Shown: positions 9,053 to 20,780, counted from the first letter of the stretch. The stretch is 64,000 bases of DNA from Micromussa lordhowensis (GCA_964020085.1 OZ026607.1:9229635-9293634); one strand, 5' to 3'. Program-made: numbers and translations. Notes: a model not told the origin generated them from the sequence alone.

Positions 9053-9313
9053 AGTAATATTTCGGTATAAACTATACCATCAACAACAAATTATTCGAAC
9101 AAACTGATGGAGTCAGCATAGGTGGCTCTCTAGGTCCAGTACTGGCTAATATTATTATGACAGAGTTTGAACAGACAGTCGTCAAACCTCTCATCGAACG
9201 TAAATTGATAACTTTCTACTGTAGATATGCTGACGACACGCTACTTTTAATTAAACCTGACTCGATCGATCTAATCTTAAACTACTTTCAAAAGTTTGAC
9301 AAGAATATACGCT
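9053..9313 (+). mobile_element. Penelope-like element reverse transcriptase fragment
   Basis: The plus-strand frame gives NKLFEQTDGVSIGGSLGPVL, ANIIMTEFEQTVVKPLIE, then FYCRYADDTLLLIKPDSI and NYFQKFDKNIR. The GV-x-GSLGPVLAN block followed by YADDTLL is the RT core of Penelope-like elements, and the sequence around the core (TDGV; VVKPLIE) distinguishes it from CR1/L2-type RT. Both ends are lost: a TAA precedes it near 9051, and homology stops at 9313, exactly where the tandem array begins. No GIY-YIG endonuclease domain is present. About 85 residues remain. Confidence 0.75.
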
Positions 9314-9490
9314 ATGGTCCAGCGGGATGAGCTGCGCGCAGCTGATCCAACTGTCGCACCTGGCGGTCGTAAGTTCAAGTCTCGATATGTCATAAAAGGA
9401 GTTATTCTCGAACGGCTTGGGGGTCGAATAACTTCTCCCCCGATCGAGATTCGAGCCTGGGCCGGGGAAAAAATCCCGGATTTTTTGCTT
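9314..9490 (+). ncRNA. Divergent edge copy of the tRNA-like RNA, unit 1
   Basis: A and B boxes are unchanged although this is a divergent unit. AGCTGCGCGCAGCT (9330-9343) is here a perfect 14-bp palindrome, where other units read AGCTGCGCGCGGCT. The hairpin before the T run changes to CCGGGGAAAAAATCCCGG, which still pairs. Confidence 0.4.
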
Positions 9491-12183
9491 GAATTAATTG
9501 ATTTATTTACTTAGTTACTTTTTTTTTCCAGGCTCTTTGGTGTTTTTTTTTTCCCTCTTTTTTTTCCCTTCTAACTTGAATGTTTTATTTTTTTTTTTAA
9601 TTAATTGATTGATATTTATTGATTTTTTCCAATGTGTTTCAAGTTTTTTGTTGTTGTTTGGGATCAGCTTTTTCCTTATTGCTGTCGATCTGAGAGACTT
9701 TGTTTCTCCTTTATCGACGTCTGATTTCTTTGCTTTTTAAACCCTCTTGCTCGGAACCAATAGACTTCTAAGACGGAGGAAGTTTGCCTAAGGTGGTTTG
9801 TTAGTCGGGAGCAATCCATGCCTTGCTTTCCCGGTGGGCAATATCGCACACAAACAGAATGCCAACCTTTGGTTTACCCAGAATATATATTACCTTGTTT
9901 TCATGAAACGCAATCGATCTAGGATCAGTAAATATGTAGAAGGCTGCTTTGAAACTCGCTTGAGCCGATGAATGCTTTTAGTGAGCAACAGATCAGTCAG
10001 CTCTCGTGGTTTTGAGTGCAAGTTGTTTTTTGTTTTTATATTATTTAGAATCACATTTCACGTTGTTGTTGTTGTTGTTTTTTATTTAATTACTGTGAAT
10101 CTATCAAAACGTTCTGTAATATGCAATTGTGGAATTACCATAAGTAAGTTTGGCAGATCTAGTCAGAATAAGTGAGATGGGACGGCAATTGAGAGTCGAC
10201 TTGGGCTGAAATATGGCGCTGATTTCATGATTTCCAGTTCCTAGTTTGTCGCCTTCTGGTGGGTGAGGGTGGCGATGAGGAGAGGGTTGGAGACAACAAT
10301 CCTTGAAACACTTCTGCGTCATTCTTAATTTATTGCTGTTGTTATTCTCATAGATTATTACAATTGTCGTTTCTCGGCCACTAGTAAACCCTAGTCAAGT
10401 CTCTCGTTTTAGAGAGTTGGATGTTTGAACCCAGTGAAAAGCTACAATACTGAAATATCAGTGTAATATTTCAGGTTCCTGTATGACATGGCTAGTTTTC
10501 GCAATGGATCTATTTGCCTGTATCCGCCAAAAAAATGCCACAGAATTTGACTTGTCAGGGATAATCTTTGATACAATTCTGTCCTAGAGCTAGCTTTCCA
10601 CAAGACTTATCGTGGCTCAAATAAAAGGAAATCACTCTCCCGTATGACTTTTGAAACCAAAAAGACTACATCCACCGTCTTTTCATCGAATCATGAATTA
10701 TACAATTTAATATGAGTGCTTCCAACAAAGAATTCGAGTCTTGGGAACACAAACCTTCACATATCAAAGCCGCGGCGGAGAAGGCCTGCATCGTCTTAAA
10801 TTGACTGAATAAGGGGCTCCTACATCGAGAATCGATTGAACTTCAAGCAAACTAGGCCATAATTTAATACGAGTAAGCGAACACTCCGCATGTTGTACCT
10901 ACGTCAATGATCGACCGGTAGTCACACAATCAAATCTTATTCCCGCTAGCGAATCACAGACAGTTCTCATAGTTAGGTAGGCCGAAAACGCCCCAATTTA
11001 AGAAAACAAGCAAAGCTACTCACGATCAGTCTTTGACGAGATTTTCTTCACTCTGTCTGTGGCCATGTTTTGCTCGCAAACAGCAATGTCCCGGATGTAC
11101 TTGAGTTTCATCGAGCGGGAAAGTATCGTTTCAACAGTACAACATACTTTTTTCTAAGTCTTTAGCCACATCAATGTTCAGGCCAAATAACGCAACCAGC
11201 AGTACAAATGTCTAGTCCGTTGCACGTCTAAGCCTTGAATTGATGTGGCTAAAGCTCTTTGCTGTCTCAAGCAAGCACAACATTATCGCCAAGCCCATGC
11301 ACAGTCCAAACACCGGTTTACACATCTCAGGGCCGTTTCATGTACAATAATGGACGACGCCTGCTAGCAAATCGTTAGACTTGCACCTTCATTGGACTTA
11401 ATGATGTCCTCGGGCAGACTTCCTTTAGACAGCAGTTAAAGAACGCTAATCGGTCGGCTCCTGCTCAGAGTCACCGCTTTACCGGAGTCAGCTTTGGTTT
11501 AACCAAAATATATATTACCTTGTTAAAAATTACGAAACTTGTTTTGAATACTGATTCTGCTTGTAAAATTGCCGGCGTATTCTAACGGTGGGAAACACTC
11601 AGAAAGAGCTATGGCGTTTTCTGCTCAAAATCTTGTTCAGGCAAGCAAATTCTGCTCCGGAATCCTGCTCGAGATAAGTGACCGATCCCAGCTCAGCTAC
11701 ATCTTGCATCGATAAATTGTAAACACTCATTGACGTTCGCAGTGAGTCGACCAACTGTAAGCAAATCTTGCTTTGCACAGTACCTCTTGGTAGCTGTGAT
11801 AGCGAACTCTTCTGGTTTAATAAACTTGCCGGCAATTAAAAGCAACAGTTACGAACGATACTCAGAACTTTCAGTTAGTTTTGAAGTGTATGTCTGTTTC
11901 CAAATTTTCGACCGTTACCTTCTTGGTTTCTCGCTGTTTCAAATCGTTTCCGAAAAATACTCGATTTCGGCTCAAAAATGCGCAATTCTATTCGGCACAA
12001 TTCTGGATGACCACAGTAATGAATAATGCTTGCGTTTCTAGCGGCACAATCTATCCAAACCTCAGGTCTATCTATAACTAGTAGAATACAATCCCACTCT
12101 CTGATTAAGCGAGCCAGCAATTTTCATATCAGCACGTACTATACGCATCTTAATTTTTTGTCAACAACCCAAGGGATTTCCAG
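9314..12183. repeat. Array unit 1 (left edge, divergent)
   Basis: 2870 bp. Carries many private differences from the central consensus. Examples are CCTGGGCCGGGG near 9457, a longer GTT run near 10062-10079, CTCGTGGTTTTG near 10002, GAGAGTCGACTTGG near 10191 and TGTCAGGGATAATC near 10554. Its first 420 bases share variants with the terminal partial unit. Confidence 0.9.
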
Positions 12184-12356
12184 GTGGTCCAGCGGGATGA
12201 GCTGCGCGCGGCTGATCCAACTGTCGCACCTGGCGGTCGTAAGTTCAAGTCTCGATATGTCATAAAAGGAGTTATTCTCGAACGGCTTGGGGGTCGAATA
12301 ACTTCTCCCCCGATCGAGATTCGAGCTCGGGCTGGGAAAAAAATCCCGGATTTTTT
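12184..12356 (+). ncRNA. Putative Pol III-transcribed tRNA-like RNA (one per unit)
   Basis: Coordinates are for unit 2; the same element begins at every unit start, including both edges. A box TGGTCCAGCGG (12185-12195) fits TRGYNNANNGG, and B box GTTCAAGTC (12243-12251) fits GWTCRANNC, with 47 bases between them, within tRNA-type spacing. Downstream, GTTATTC and GAATAAC (about 12271-12301) can pair, GGG-A7-TCCC forms a short hairpin (about 12334-12347), and T6 follows at 12351-12356, a usable Pol III terminator. The predicted transcript is about 170-180 nt. The cloverleaf is poor (the anticodon arm is not convincing), so this is not a functional tRNA gene. It is either a SINE-type head or a novel small RNA. 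Confidence 0.45.
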
Positions 12357-12388
12357 GCCTGAATTAATTGATTTATTTACCTAGCTAC

Positions 12389-12445
12389 TTTTTTTTTTGC
12401 AGGCTCTTTGGTGTTTTTTTTTCCCCTCTTTTTTTTCCCTTCTTA
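12389..12445. repeat. Pyrimidine (T/C) tract, length-variable between units
   Basis: A T run ending in GCAG, followed by mixed T and C blocks. It is the main source of unit length variation: expanded in unit 3, shortened in unit 17, one base longer in unit 12. The T-run plus GCAG resembles a 3' splice site, but no exon follows it that I can support. Confidence 0.7.
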
Positions 12446-12732
12446 CTTGAATGTTTTTCTTTTAATTAATTGATTGATATTTATTGAGTTTTTTCCAATG
12501 TATTTCAAGGTTTTTGTTGTTGTTTTGGATCAGCTTTTTCCTGATTGCTGTCGATCTGAGAGACTTTGTTTCTCCTTTATCGACGTCTGATTTCTTTGCT
12601 TTTTAAACCCTCTTGCTCGGAACCAATAGACTTCTAAGACCGAGGAAGTTTGCCTAAGGTGGTTTGTTAGTCGGGAGCAATCCATGCCTTGGTTTCCCTG
12701 TGGGCAATATCGCACACAAACAGAATGCCAAC

Positions 12733-12765
12733 CTTTGGTTTACCCACAATATATATTACCTTGTT
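12733..12765 (+). repeat. 33-bp motif, first copy within unit
   Basis: Begins CTTTGGTTTA and ends ATATATATTACCTTGTT. It matches 14351-14383 at 31 of 33 positions, so the unit contains an internal dispersed direct repeat about 1.6 kb apart. Confidence 0.7.
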
Positions 12766-13259
12766 TTCATGAAACGTAATCGATCTAGGATCAGTAAATA
12801 TTTAGAGGCTGCTTTGAAACTCGCTTGAGCCGATGAATCCTTTTAGTGAGCAACAGATCAGTCAGCTCTCGCGGTTTTGAGTGCAAGTTGTTTTTTGCTT
12901 TTATATTATTTAGAATCACCTTTCGCGTTGTTGTTGTTTTTTATTTAATTACTGTGAATCTATCAAAACATTCAGTAATATGCAATTGTGGAATTACCAT
13001 AAGTAAGTTTGGCAGATCTAGTCAGAATAAGTGAGATGGGACGGCGATTGAGAGGCGACTTGGGCTGAAATATGGCGCTGATTTCATGATTTCCAGTTCC
13101 TAGTTTGTCGCCTCCTGGTGGGTGAGGGTGACGATGAGGAGAGGGTTGGAGACAACAATCCTTGAAACACTTCTGCGTCATTCTTAATTTATTGCTGTTG
13201 TTATTCTCATAGATTATTACAATTGTCGTTTCTCGGCCACTAGTAAACCCTAGTCAAGT

Positions 13260-13333
13260 CTCTCGTTTTAGAGAGTTGGATGTTTGAACCCAGTGAAAAG
13301 CTACAATACTGAAATATCAGTGTAATATTTCAG
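13260..13333. other. Pair of small hairpins in each unit
   Basis: CTCTCGTTTTAGAGAG (13260-13275) can form a 5-bp stem. CTGAAATAT and ATATTTCAG (13309-13317 and 13325-13333) form a perfect 9-bp stem with a 7-base loop. Positions are for unit 2; all full units have both. Confidence 0.5.
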
Positions 13334-13882
13334 GTTCCTGTATGACATGGCTAGTTTTCGCAATGGATCTATTTGCCTGTATCCGCCAAAAAAATGCCAC
13401 AGAATTTGACTTGTCACTGATAATCTTTGATACAATTCTGTCCTAGAGCTAGCTTTCCACAAGACTTATCGTGGCACAAATAAAAGGAAATCACTCTCCC
13501 GTATGACTTTTGAAGCCAAAAAGACTACATCCACCGTCTTTTCATCGAATCATGAATTGTACAATTTAATATGAGTGCTTCCAACAAAGAATTCGAGTCT
13601 TGGGAACACAAACCTTCACATATCAAAGCCGCGGCGGAGAAGGTCTGCATCGTCTTAAATTGACTGAATAAGGGGCTCCTACATCGAGAATCGATTGAAC
13701 TTCAAGCAAACTAGGCCATAATTTAATACGAGTAAGCGAACACTCCGCATGTTGTACCTACGTCAATGATCGACCGGTAGTCACACAATCAAATCTTATT
13801 CCCGCTAGCGAATCACAGACAGTTCTCATAGTTAGGTAGGCCGAAAACGCCCCAATTTGAGAAAACAAGCAAAGCTACTCAC

Positions 13883-13970
13883 GATCAGTCTTTGACGAGA
13901 TTTTCTTCACTCTGTCTGTGGCCATGTTTTGCTCGCAAACAGCAATGTCCCGGATGTACTTGAGTTTCAT
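13883..13970 (-). other. Minus-strand mini-frame ending in a splice donor (one per unit)
   Basis: From an ATG at 13970 the frame reads MKLKYIRDIAVCEQN, then a second ATG in better context (AACATGGCC) with MATDRVKKISSKTD. It runs into C|GTGAGT, a strong donor consensus, at 13883/13882. I find no convincing downstream exon within the unit. It could be the first coding exon of a gene captured when the unit was formed, or chance. The unit-1 copy is at 11024-11111; unit 18 has lost it. Confidence 0.25.
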
Positions 13971-14018
13971 CGAGCGGGAAAGTATCGTTTCAACAGTACA
14001 ACATACTTTTTTCTAAGT

Positions 14019-14113
14019 CTTTAGCCACATCAATGTTCAGGCCAAATAACGCAACCAGCAGTACAAATGTCTAGTCCGTTGCACGTCTAAGCCTTGAATT
14101 GATGTGGCTAAAG
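14019..14113. ncRNA. Imperfect ~95-nt hairpin, miRNA-precursor size (one per unit)
   Basis: TTTAGCCACATCAAT (14020-14034) and ATTGATGTGGCTAAA (14098-14112) are perfect complements. Pairing extends outward by one base pair (C/G). Further pairing toward the loop is imperfect (TTCAGGC against GCCTTGA; CGCAAC against GTTGCA). The loop is about 25-60 bases depending on inner pairing. The copy in unit 1 is at 11160-11254. It could also be a degenerate fold-back MITE. Nothing in the sequence shows that it is transcribed. Confidence 0.4.
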
Positions 14114-14350
14114 CTCTTTGCTGTCTCAAGCAAGCACAACATTATCGCCAAGCCCATGCACAGTCCAAACACCGGTTTACACATCTCAGGGCCGTTTCAT
14201 GTACGATAATGGACGACGCCTGCTAGCAAATCGTTAGACTTGCACCTTCATTGGACTTAATGATGTCCTCGGGCAGACTTCCTTTAGACAGCAGTTAAAG
14301 AACGCTAATCGGTCGGCTCCTGCTCAGAGTCACCGCTTTACCGGAGTCAG

Positions 14351-14383
14351 CTTTGGTTTAACCAAAATATATATTACCTTGTT
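14351..14383 (+). repeat. 33-bp motif, second copy within unit
   Basis: Second copy of the motif at 12733-12765. Here its first 15 bases, TTTGGTTTAACCAAA, are nearly palindromic. Confidence 0.7.
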
Positions 14384-15044
14384 AAAAATTACGAAACTTG
14401 TTTTGAATACTGATTCTGCTTGTAAAATTGCCGGCGTATTCTAACGGTGGGAAACACTCAGAAAGAGCTATGGCGTTTTCTGCTCAAAATCTTGTTCAGG
14501 CAAGCAAATTCTGCTCCGGAATCCTGCTCGAGATAAGTGACCGATCCCAGCTCAGCTACATCTTGCATCGATAAATTGTAAACACTCATTGACGTTCGCA
14601 GTGAGTCGACCAACTGTAAGCAAATCTTGCTTTGCACAGTACCTCTTGGTAGCTGTGATAGCGAACTCTTCTGGTTTAATAAACTTGCCGGCAATTAAAA
14701 GCAACAGTTACGAACGATACTCAGAACTTTCAGTTAGTTTTGAAGTGTATGTCTGTTTCCAAATTTTCGACCGTTACCTTCTTGGTTTCTCGCTGTTTCA
14801 AATCGTTTCCGAAAAATACTCGATTTCGGCTCAAAAATGCGCAATTCTATTCGGCACAATTCTGGATGACCACAGTAATGAATAATGCTTGCGTTTCTAG
14901 CGGCACAATCTATCCAAACCTCAGGTCTATCTATAACTAGTAGAATACAATCCCACTCTCTGATTAAGCGAGCCAGCAATTTTCAATTATCAGCACGTAC
15001 TATACGCATCTTAATTTTTTGTCAACAACCCAAGGGATTTCCAG

Positions 15045-17918
15045 GTGGTCCAGCGGGATGAGCTGCGCGCGGCTGATCCAACTGTCGCACCTGGCGGTCG
15101 TAAGTTCAAGTCTCGATATGTCATAAAAGGAGTTATTCTCGAACGGCTTGGGGGTCGAATAACTTCTCCCCCGATCGAGATTCGAGCTCGGGCTGGGAAA
15201 AAAATCCCGGATTTTTTGCCTGAATTAATTGATTTATTTACTTAGCTACTTTTTTTTTTGCAGGCTCTTTGGTGGTTTTTTTTTCCCCTCTTTTTTTTCC
15301 CCTCTTTTTTTCCCTTCTTACTTGAATGTTTTTCTTTTAATTAATTGATTGATATTTATTGAGTTTTTTCCAATGTATTTCAAGGTTTTTGTTGTTGTTT
15401 TGGATCAGCTCTTTCCTGATTGCTGTCGATCTGAGAGACTTTGTTTCTCCTTTATCGACGTCTGATTTCTTTGCTTTTTAAACCCTCTTGCTCGGAACCA
15501 ATAGACTTCTAAGACCGAGGAAGTTTGCCTAAGGTGGTTTGTTAGTCGGGAGCAATCCATGCCTTGGTTTCCCTGTGGGCAATATCGCACACAAACAGAA
15601 TGCCAACCTTTGGTTTACCCACAATATATATTACCTTGTTTTCATGAAACGGAATCGATCTAGGATCAGTAAATATTTAGAAGGCTGCTTTGAAACTCGC
15701 TTGAGCCGATGAATCCTTTTAGTGAGCAACAGATCAGTCAGCTCTCGCGGTTTTGAGTGCAAGTTGTTTTTTGCTTTTATATTATTTAGAATCACCTTTC
15801 GCGTTGTTGTTGTTTTTTATTTAATTACTGTGAATCTATCAAAACATTCAGTAATATGCAATTGTGGAATTACCATAAGTAAGTTTGGCAGATCTAGTCA
15901 GAATAAGTGAGATGGGACGGCGATTGAGAGGCGACTTGGGCTGAAATATGGCGCTGATTTCATGATTTCCAGTTCCTAGTTTGTCGCCTCCTGGTGGGTG
16001 AGGGTGACGATGAGGAGAGGGTTGGAGACAACAATCCTTGAAACACTTCTGCGTCATTCTTAATTTATTGCTGTTGTTATTCTCATAGATTATTACAATT
16101 GTCGTTTCTCGGCCACTAGTAAACCCTAGTCAAGTCTCTCGTTTTAGAGAGTTGGATGTTTGAACCCAGTGAAAAGCTACAATACTGAAATATCAGTGTA
16201 ATATTTCAGGTTCCTGTATGACATGGCTAGTTTTCGCAATGGATCTATTTGCCTGTATCCGCCAAAAAAATGCCACAGAATTTGACTTGTCACTGATAAT
16301 CTTTGATACAATTCTGTCCTAGAGCTAGCTTTCCACAAGACTTATCGTGGCACAAATAAAAGGAAATCACTCTCCCGTATGACTTTTGAAGCCAAAAAGA
16401 CTACATCCACCGTCTTTTCATCGAATCATGAATTGTACAATTTAATATGAGTGCTTCCAACAAAGAATTCGAGTCTTGGGAACACAAACCTTCACATATC
16501 AAAGCCGCGGCGGAGAAGGTCTGCATCGTCTTAAATTGACTGAATAAGGGGCTCCTACATCGAGAATCGATTGAACTTCAAGCAAACTAGGCCATAATTT
16601 AATACGAGTAAGCGAACACTCCGCATGTTGTACCTACGTCAATGATCGACCGGTAGTCACACAATCAAATCTTATTCCCGCTAGCGAATCACAGACAGTT
16701 CTCATAGTTAGGTAGGCCGAAAACGCCCCAATTTGAGAAAACAAGCAAAGCTACTCACGATCAGTCTTTGACGAGATTTTCTTCACTCTGTCTGTGGCCA
16801 TGTTTTGCTCGCAAACAGCAATGTCCCGGATGTACTTGAGTTTCATCGAGCGGGAAAGTATCGTTTCAACAGTACAACATACTTTTTTCTAAGTCTTTAG
16901 CCACATCAATGTTCAGGCCAAATAACGCAACCAGCAGTACAAATGTCTAGTCCGTTGCACGTCTAAGCCTTGAATTGATGTGGCTAAAGCTCTTTGCTGT
17001 CTCAAGCAAGCACAACATTATCGCCAAGCCCATGCACAGTCCAAACACCGGTTTACACATCTCAGGGCCGTTTCATGTACGATAATGGACGACGCCTGCT
17101 AGCAAATCGTTAGACTTGCACCTTCATTGGACTTAATGATGTCCTCGGGCAGACTTCCTTTAGACAGCAGTTAAAGAACGCTAATCGGTCGGCTCCTGCT
17201 CAAAGTCACCGCTTTACCGGAGTCAGCTTTGGTTTAACCAAAATATATATTACCTTGTTAAAAATTACGAAACTTGTTTTGAATACTGATTCTGCTTGTA
17301 AAATTGCCGGCGTATTCTAACGGTGGGAAACACTCAGAAAGAGCTATGGCGTTTTCTGCTCAAAATCTTGTTCAGGCAAGCAAATTCTGCTCCGGAATCC
17401 TGCTCGAGATAAGTGACCGATCCCAGCTCAGCTACATCTTGCATCGATAAATTGTAAACACTCATTGACGTTCGCAGTGAGTCGACCAACTGTAAGCAAA
17501 TCTTGCTTTGCACAGTACCTCTTGGTAGCTGTGATAGCGAACTCTTCTGGTTTAATAAACTTGCCGGCAATTAAAAGCAACAGTTACGAACGATACTCAG
17601 AACTTTCAGTTAGTTTTGAAGTGTATGTCTGTTTCCAAATTTTCGACCGTTACCTTCTTGGTTTCTCGCTGTTTCAAATCGTTTCCGAAAAATACTCGAT
17701 TTCGGCTCAAAAATGCGCAATTCTATTCGGCACAATTCTGGATGACCACAGTAATGAATAATGCTTGCGTTTCTAGCGGCACAATCTATCCAAACCTCAG
17801 GTCTATCTATAACTAGTAGAATACAATCCCACTCTCTGATTAAGCGAGCCAGCAATTTTCATATCAGCACGTACTATACGCATCTTAATTTTTTGTCAAC
17901 AACCCAAGGGATTTCCAG
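15045..17918. repeat. Array unit 3
   Basis: 2874 bp. The pyrimidine tract near 15273-15320 has an extra CCCCTC-T block, which accounts for the added length. Has the CTCTTTCC and CGGAATCG variants. Confidence 0.9.
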
Positions 17919-20780
17919 GTGGTCCAGCGGGATGAGCTGCGCGCGGCTGATCCAACTGTCGCACCTGGCGGTCGTAAGTTCAAGTCTCGATATGTCATAA
18001 AAGGAGTTATTCTCGAACGGCTTGGGGGTCGAATAACTTCTCCCCCGATCGAGATTCGAGCTCGGGCTGGGAAAAAAATCCCGGATTTTTTGCCTGAATT
18101 AATTGATTTATTTACCTAGCTACTTTTTTTTTTGCAGGCTCTTTGGTGGTTTTTTTTCCCCTCTTTTTTTTCCCTTCTTACTTGAATGTTTTTCTTTTAA
18201 TTAATTGATTGATATTTATTGAGTTTTTTCCAATGTATTTCAAGGTTTTTGTTGTTGTTTTGGATCAGCTTTTTCCTGATTGCTGTCGATCTGAGAGACT
18301 TTGTTTCTCCTTTATCGACGTCTGATTTCTTTGCTTTTTAAACCCTCTTGCTCGGAACCAATAGACTTCTAAGACCGAGGAAGTTTGCCTAAGGTGGTTT
18401 GTTAGTCGGGAGCAATCCATGCCTTGGTTTCCCTGTGGGCAATATCGCACACAAACAGAATGCCAACCTTTGGTTTACCCACAATATATATTACCTTGTT
18501 TTCATGAAACGTAATCGATCTAGGATCAGTAAATATTTAGAAGGCTGCTTTGAAACTCGCTTGAGCCGATGAATCCTTTTAGTGAGCAACAGATCAGTCA
18601 GCTCTCGCGGTTTTGAGTGCAAGTTGTTTTTTGCTTTTATATTATTTAGAATCACCTTTCGCGTTGTTGTTGTTTTTTATTTAATTACTGTGAATCTATC
18701 AAAACATTCAGTAATATGCAATTGTGGAATTACCATAAGTAAGTTTGGCAGATCTAGTCAGAATAAGTGAGATGGGACGGCGATTGAGAGGCGACTTGGG
18801 CTGAAATATGGCGCTGATTTCATGATTTCCAGTTCCTAGTTTGTCGCCTCCTGGTGGGTGAGGGTGACGATGAGGAGAGGGTTGGAGACAACAATCCTTG
18901 AAACACTTCTGCGTCATTCTTAATTTATTGCTGTTGTTATTCTCATAGATTATTACAATTGTCGTTTCTCGGCCACTAGTAAACCCTAGTCAAGTCTCTC
19001 GTTTTAGAGAGTTGGATGTTTGAACCCAGTGAAAAGCTACAATACTGAAATATCAGTGTAATATTTCAGGTTCCTGTATGACATGGCTAGTTTTCGCAAT
19101 GGATCTATTTGCCTGTATCCGCCAAAAAAATGCCACAGAATTTGACTTGTCACTGATAATCTTTGATACAATTCTGTCCTAGAGCTAGCTTTCCACAAGA
19201 CTTATCGTGGCACAAATAAAAGGAAATCACTCTCCCGTATGACTTTTGAAGCCAAAAAGACTACATCCACCGTCTTTTCATCGAATCATGAATTGTACAA
19301 TTTAATATGAGTGCTTCCAACAAAGAATTCGAGTCTTGGGAACACAAACCTTCACATATCAAAGCCGCGGCGGAGAAGGTCTGCATCGTCTTAAATTGAC
19401 TGAATAAGGGGCTCCTACATCGAGAATCGATTGAACTTCAAGCAAACTAGGCCATAATTTAATACGAGTAAGCGAACACTCCGCATGTTGTACCTACGTC
19501 AATGATCGACCGGTAGTCACACAATCAAATCTTATTCCCGCTAGCGAATCACAGACAGTTCTCATAGTTAGGTAGGCCGAAAACGCCCCAATTTGAGAAA
19601 ACAAGCAAAGCTACTCACGATCAGTCTTTGACGAGATTTTCTTCACTCTGTCTGTGGCCATGTTTTGCTCGCAAACAGCAATGTCCCGGATGTACTTGAG
19701 TTTCATCGAGCGGGAAAGTATCGTTTCAACAGTACAACATACTTTTTTCTAAGTCTTTAGCCACATCAATGTTCAGGCCAAATAACGCAACCAGCAGTAC
19801 AAATGTCTAGTCCGTTGCACGTCTAAGCCTTGAATTGATGTGGCTAAAGCTCTTTGCTGTCTCAAGCAAGCACAACATTATCGCCAAGCCCATGCACAGT
19901 CCAAACACCGGTTTACACATCTCAGGGCCGTTTCATGTACGATAATGGACGACGCCTGCTAGCAAATCGTTAGACTTGCACCTTCATTGGACTTAATGAT
20001 GTCCTCGGGCAGACTTCCTTTAGACAGCAGTTAAAGAACGCTAATCGGTCGGCTCCTGCTCAGAGTCACCGCTTTACCGGAGTCAGCTTTGGTTTAACCA
20101 AAATATATATTACCTTGTTAAAAATTACGAAACTTGTTTTGAATACTGATTCTGCTTGTAAAATTGCCGGCGTATTCTAACGGTGGGAAACACTCAGAAA
20201 GAGCTATGGCGTTTTCTGCTCAAAATCTTGTTCAGGCAAGCAAATTCTGCTCCGGAATCCTGCTCGAGATAAGTGACCGATCCCAGCTCAGCTACATCTT
20301 GCATCGATAAATTGTAAACACTCATTGACGTTCGCAGTGAGTCGACCAACTGTAAGCAAATCTTGCTTTGCACAGTACCTCTTGGTAGCTGTGATAGCGA
20401 ACTCTTCTGGTTTAATAAACTTGCCGGCAATTAAAAGCAACAGTTACGAACGATACTCAGAACTTTCAGTTAGTTTTGAAGTGTATGTCTGTTTCCAAAT
20501 TTTCGACCGTTACCTTCTTGGTTTCTCGCTGTTTCAAATCGTTTCCGAAAAATACTCGATTTCGGCTCAAAAATGCGCAATTCTATTCGGCACAATTCTG
20601 GATGACCACAGTAATGAATAATGCTTGCGTTTCTAGCGGCACAATCTATCCAAACCTCAGGTCTATCTATAACTAGTAGAATACAATCCCACTCTCTGAT
20701 TAAGCGAGCCAGCAATTTTCAATTATCAGCACGTACTATACGCATCTTAATTTTTTGTCAACAACCCAAGGGATTTCCAG
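17919..20780. repeat. Array unit 4
   Basis: 2862 bp. Shares CCTAGCTAC with unit 2 and ends with CAATTATC. Confidence 0.9.

Larger units (their letters stand above)
12184..15044. repeat. Array unit 2 (reference for internal coordinates)
   Basis: 2861 bp. Internal layout: tRNA-like segment 12184-12256; T6 12351-12356; pyrimidine tract about 12389-12445; small hairpins 13260-13275 and 13309-13333; minus-strand mini-frame with splice donor 13883-13970; 95-nt hairpin 14019-14113; a 33-bp motif repeated at 12733-12765 and 14351-14383. The unit ends with the CAATTATC variant. Confidence 0.9.

Noticed and set aside
11599..12120. Overlapping open frames of 66-98 residues on both strands repeated in nearly every unit
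   Set aside because: They overlap antisense to each other, match no family I know, and their apparent conservation only reflects the near-identity of the units. Edge units show no sign of preferential preservation.
12184..12256. Functional tRNA gene
   Set aside because: Promoter boxes match, but I cannot draw a proper acceptor stem or anticodon loop.
13230..13245. U2 snRNA-like string TTTCTCGGCC
   Set aside because: Only about ten bases match; the rest of the U2 5' domain and the Sm site are absent.
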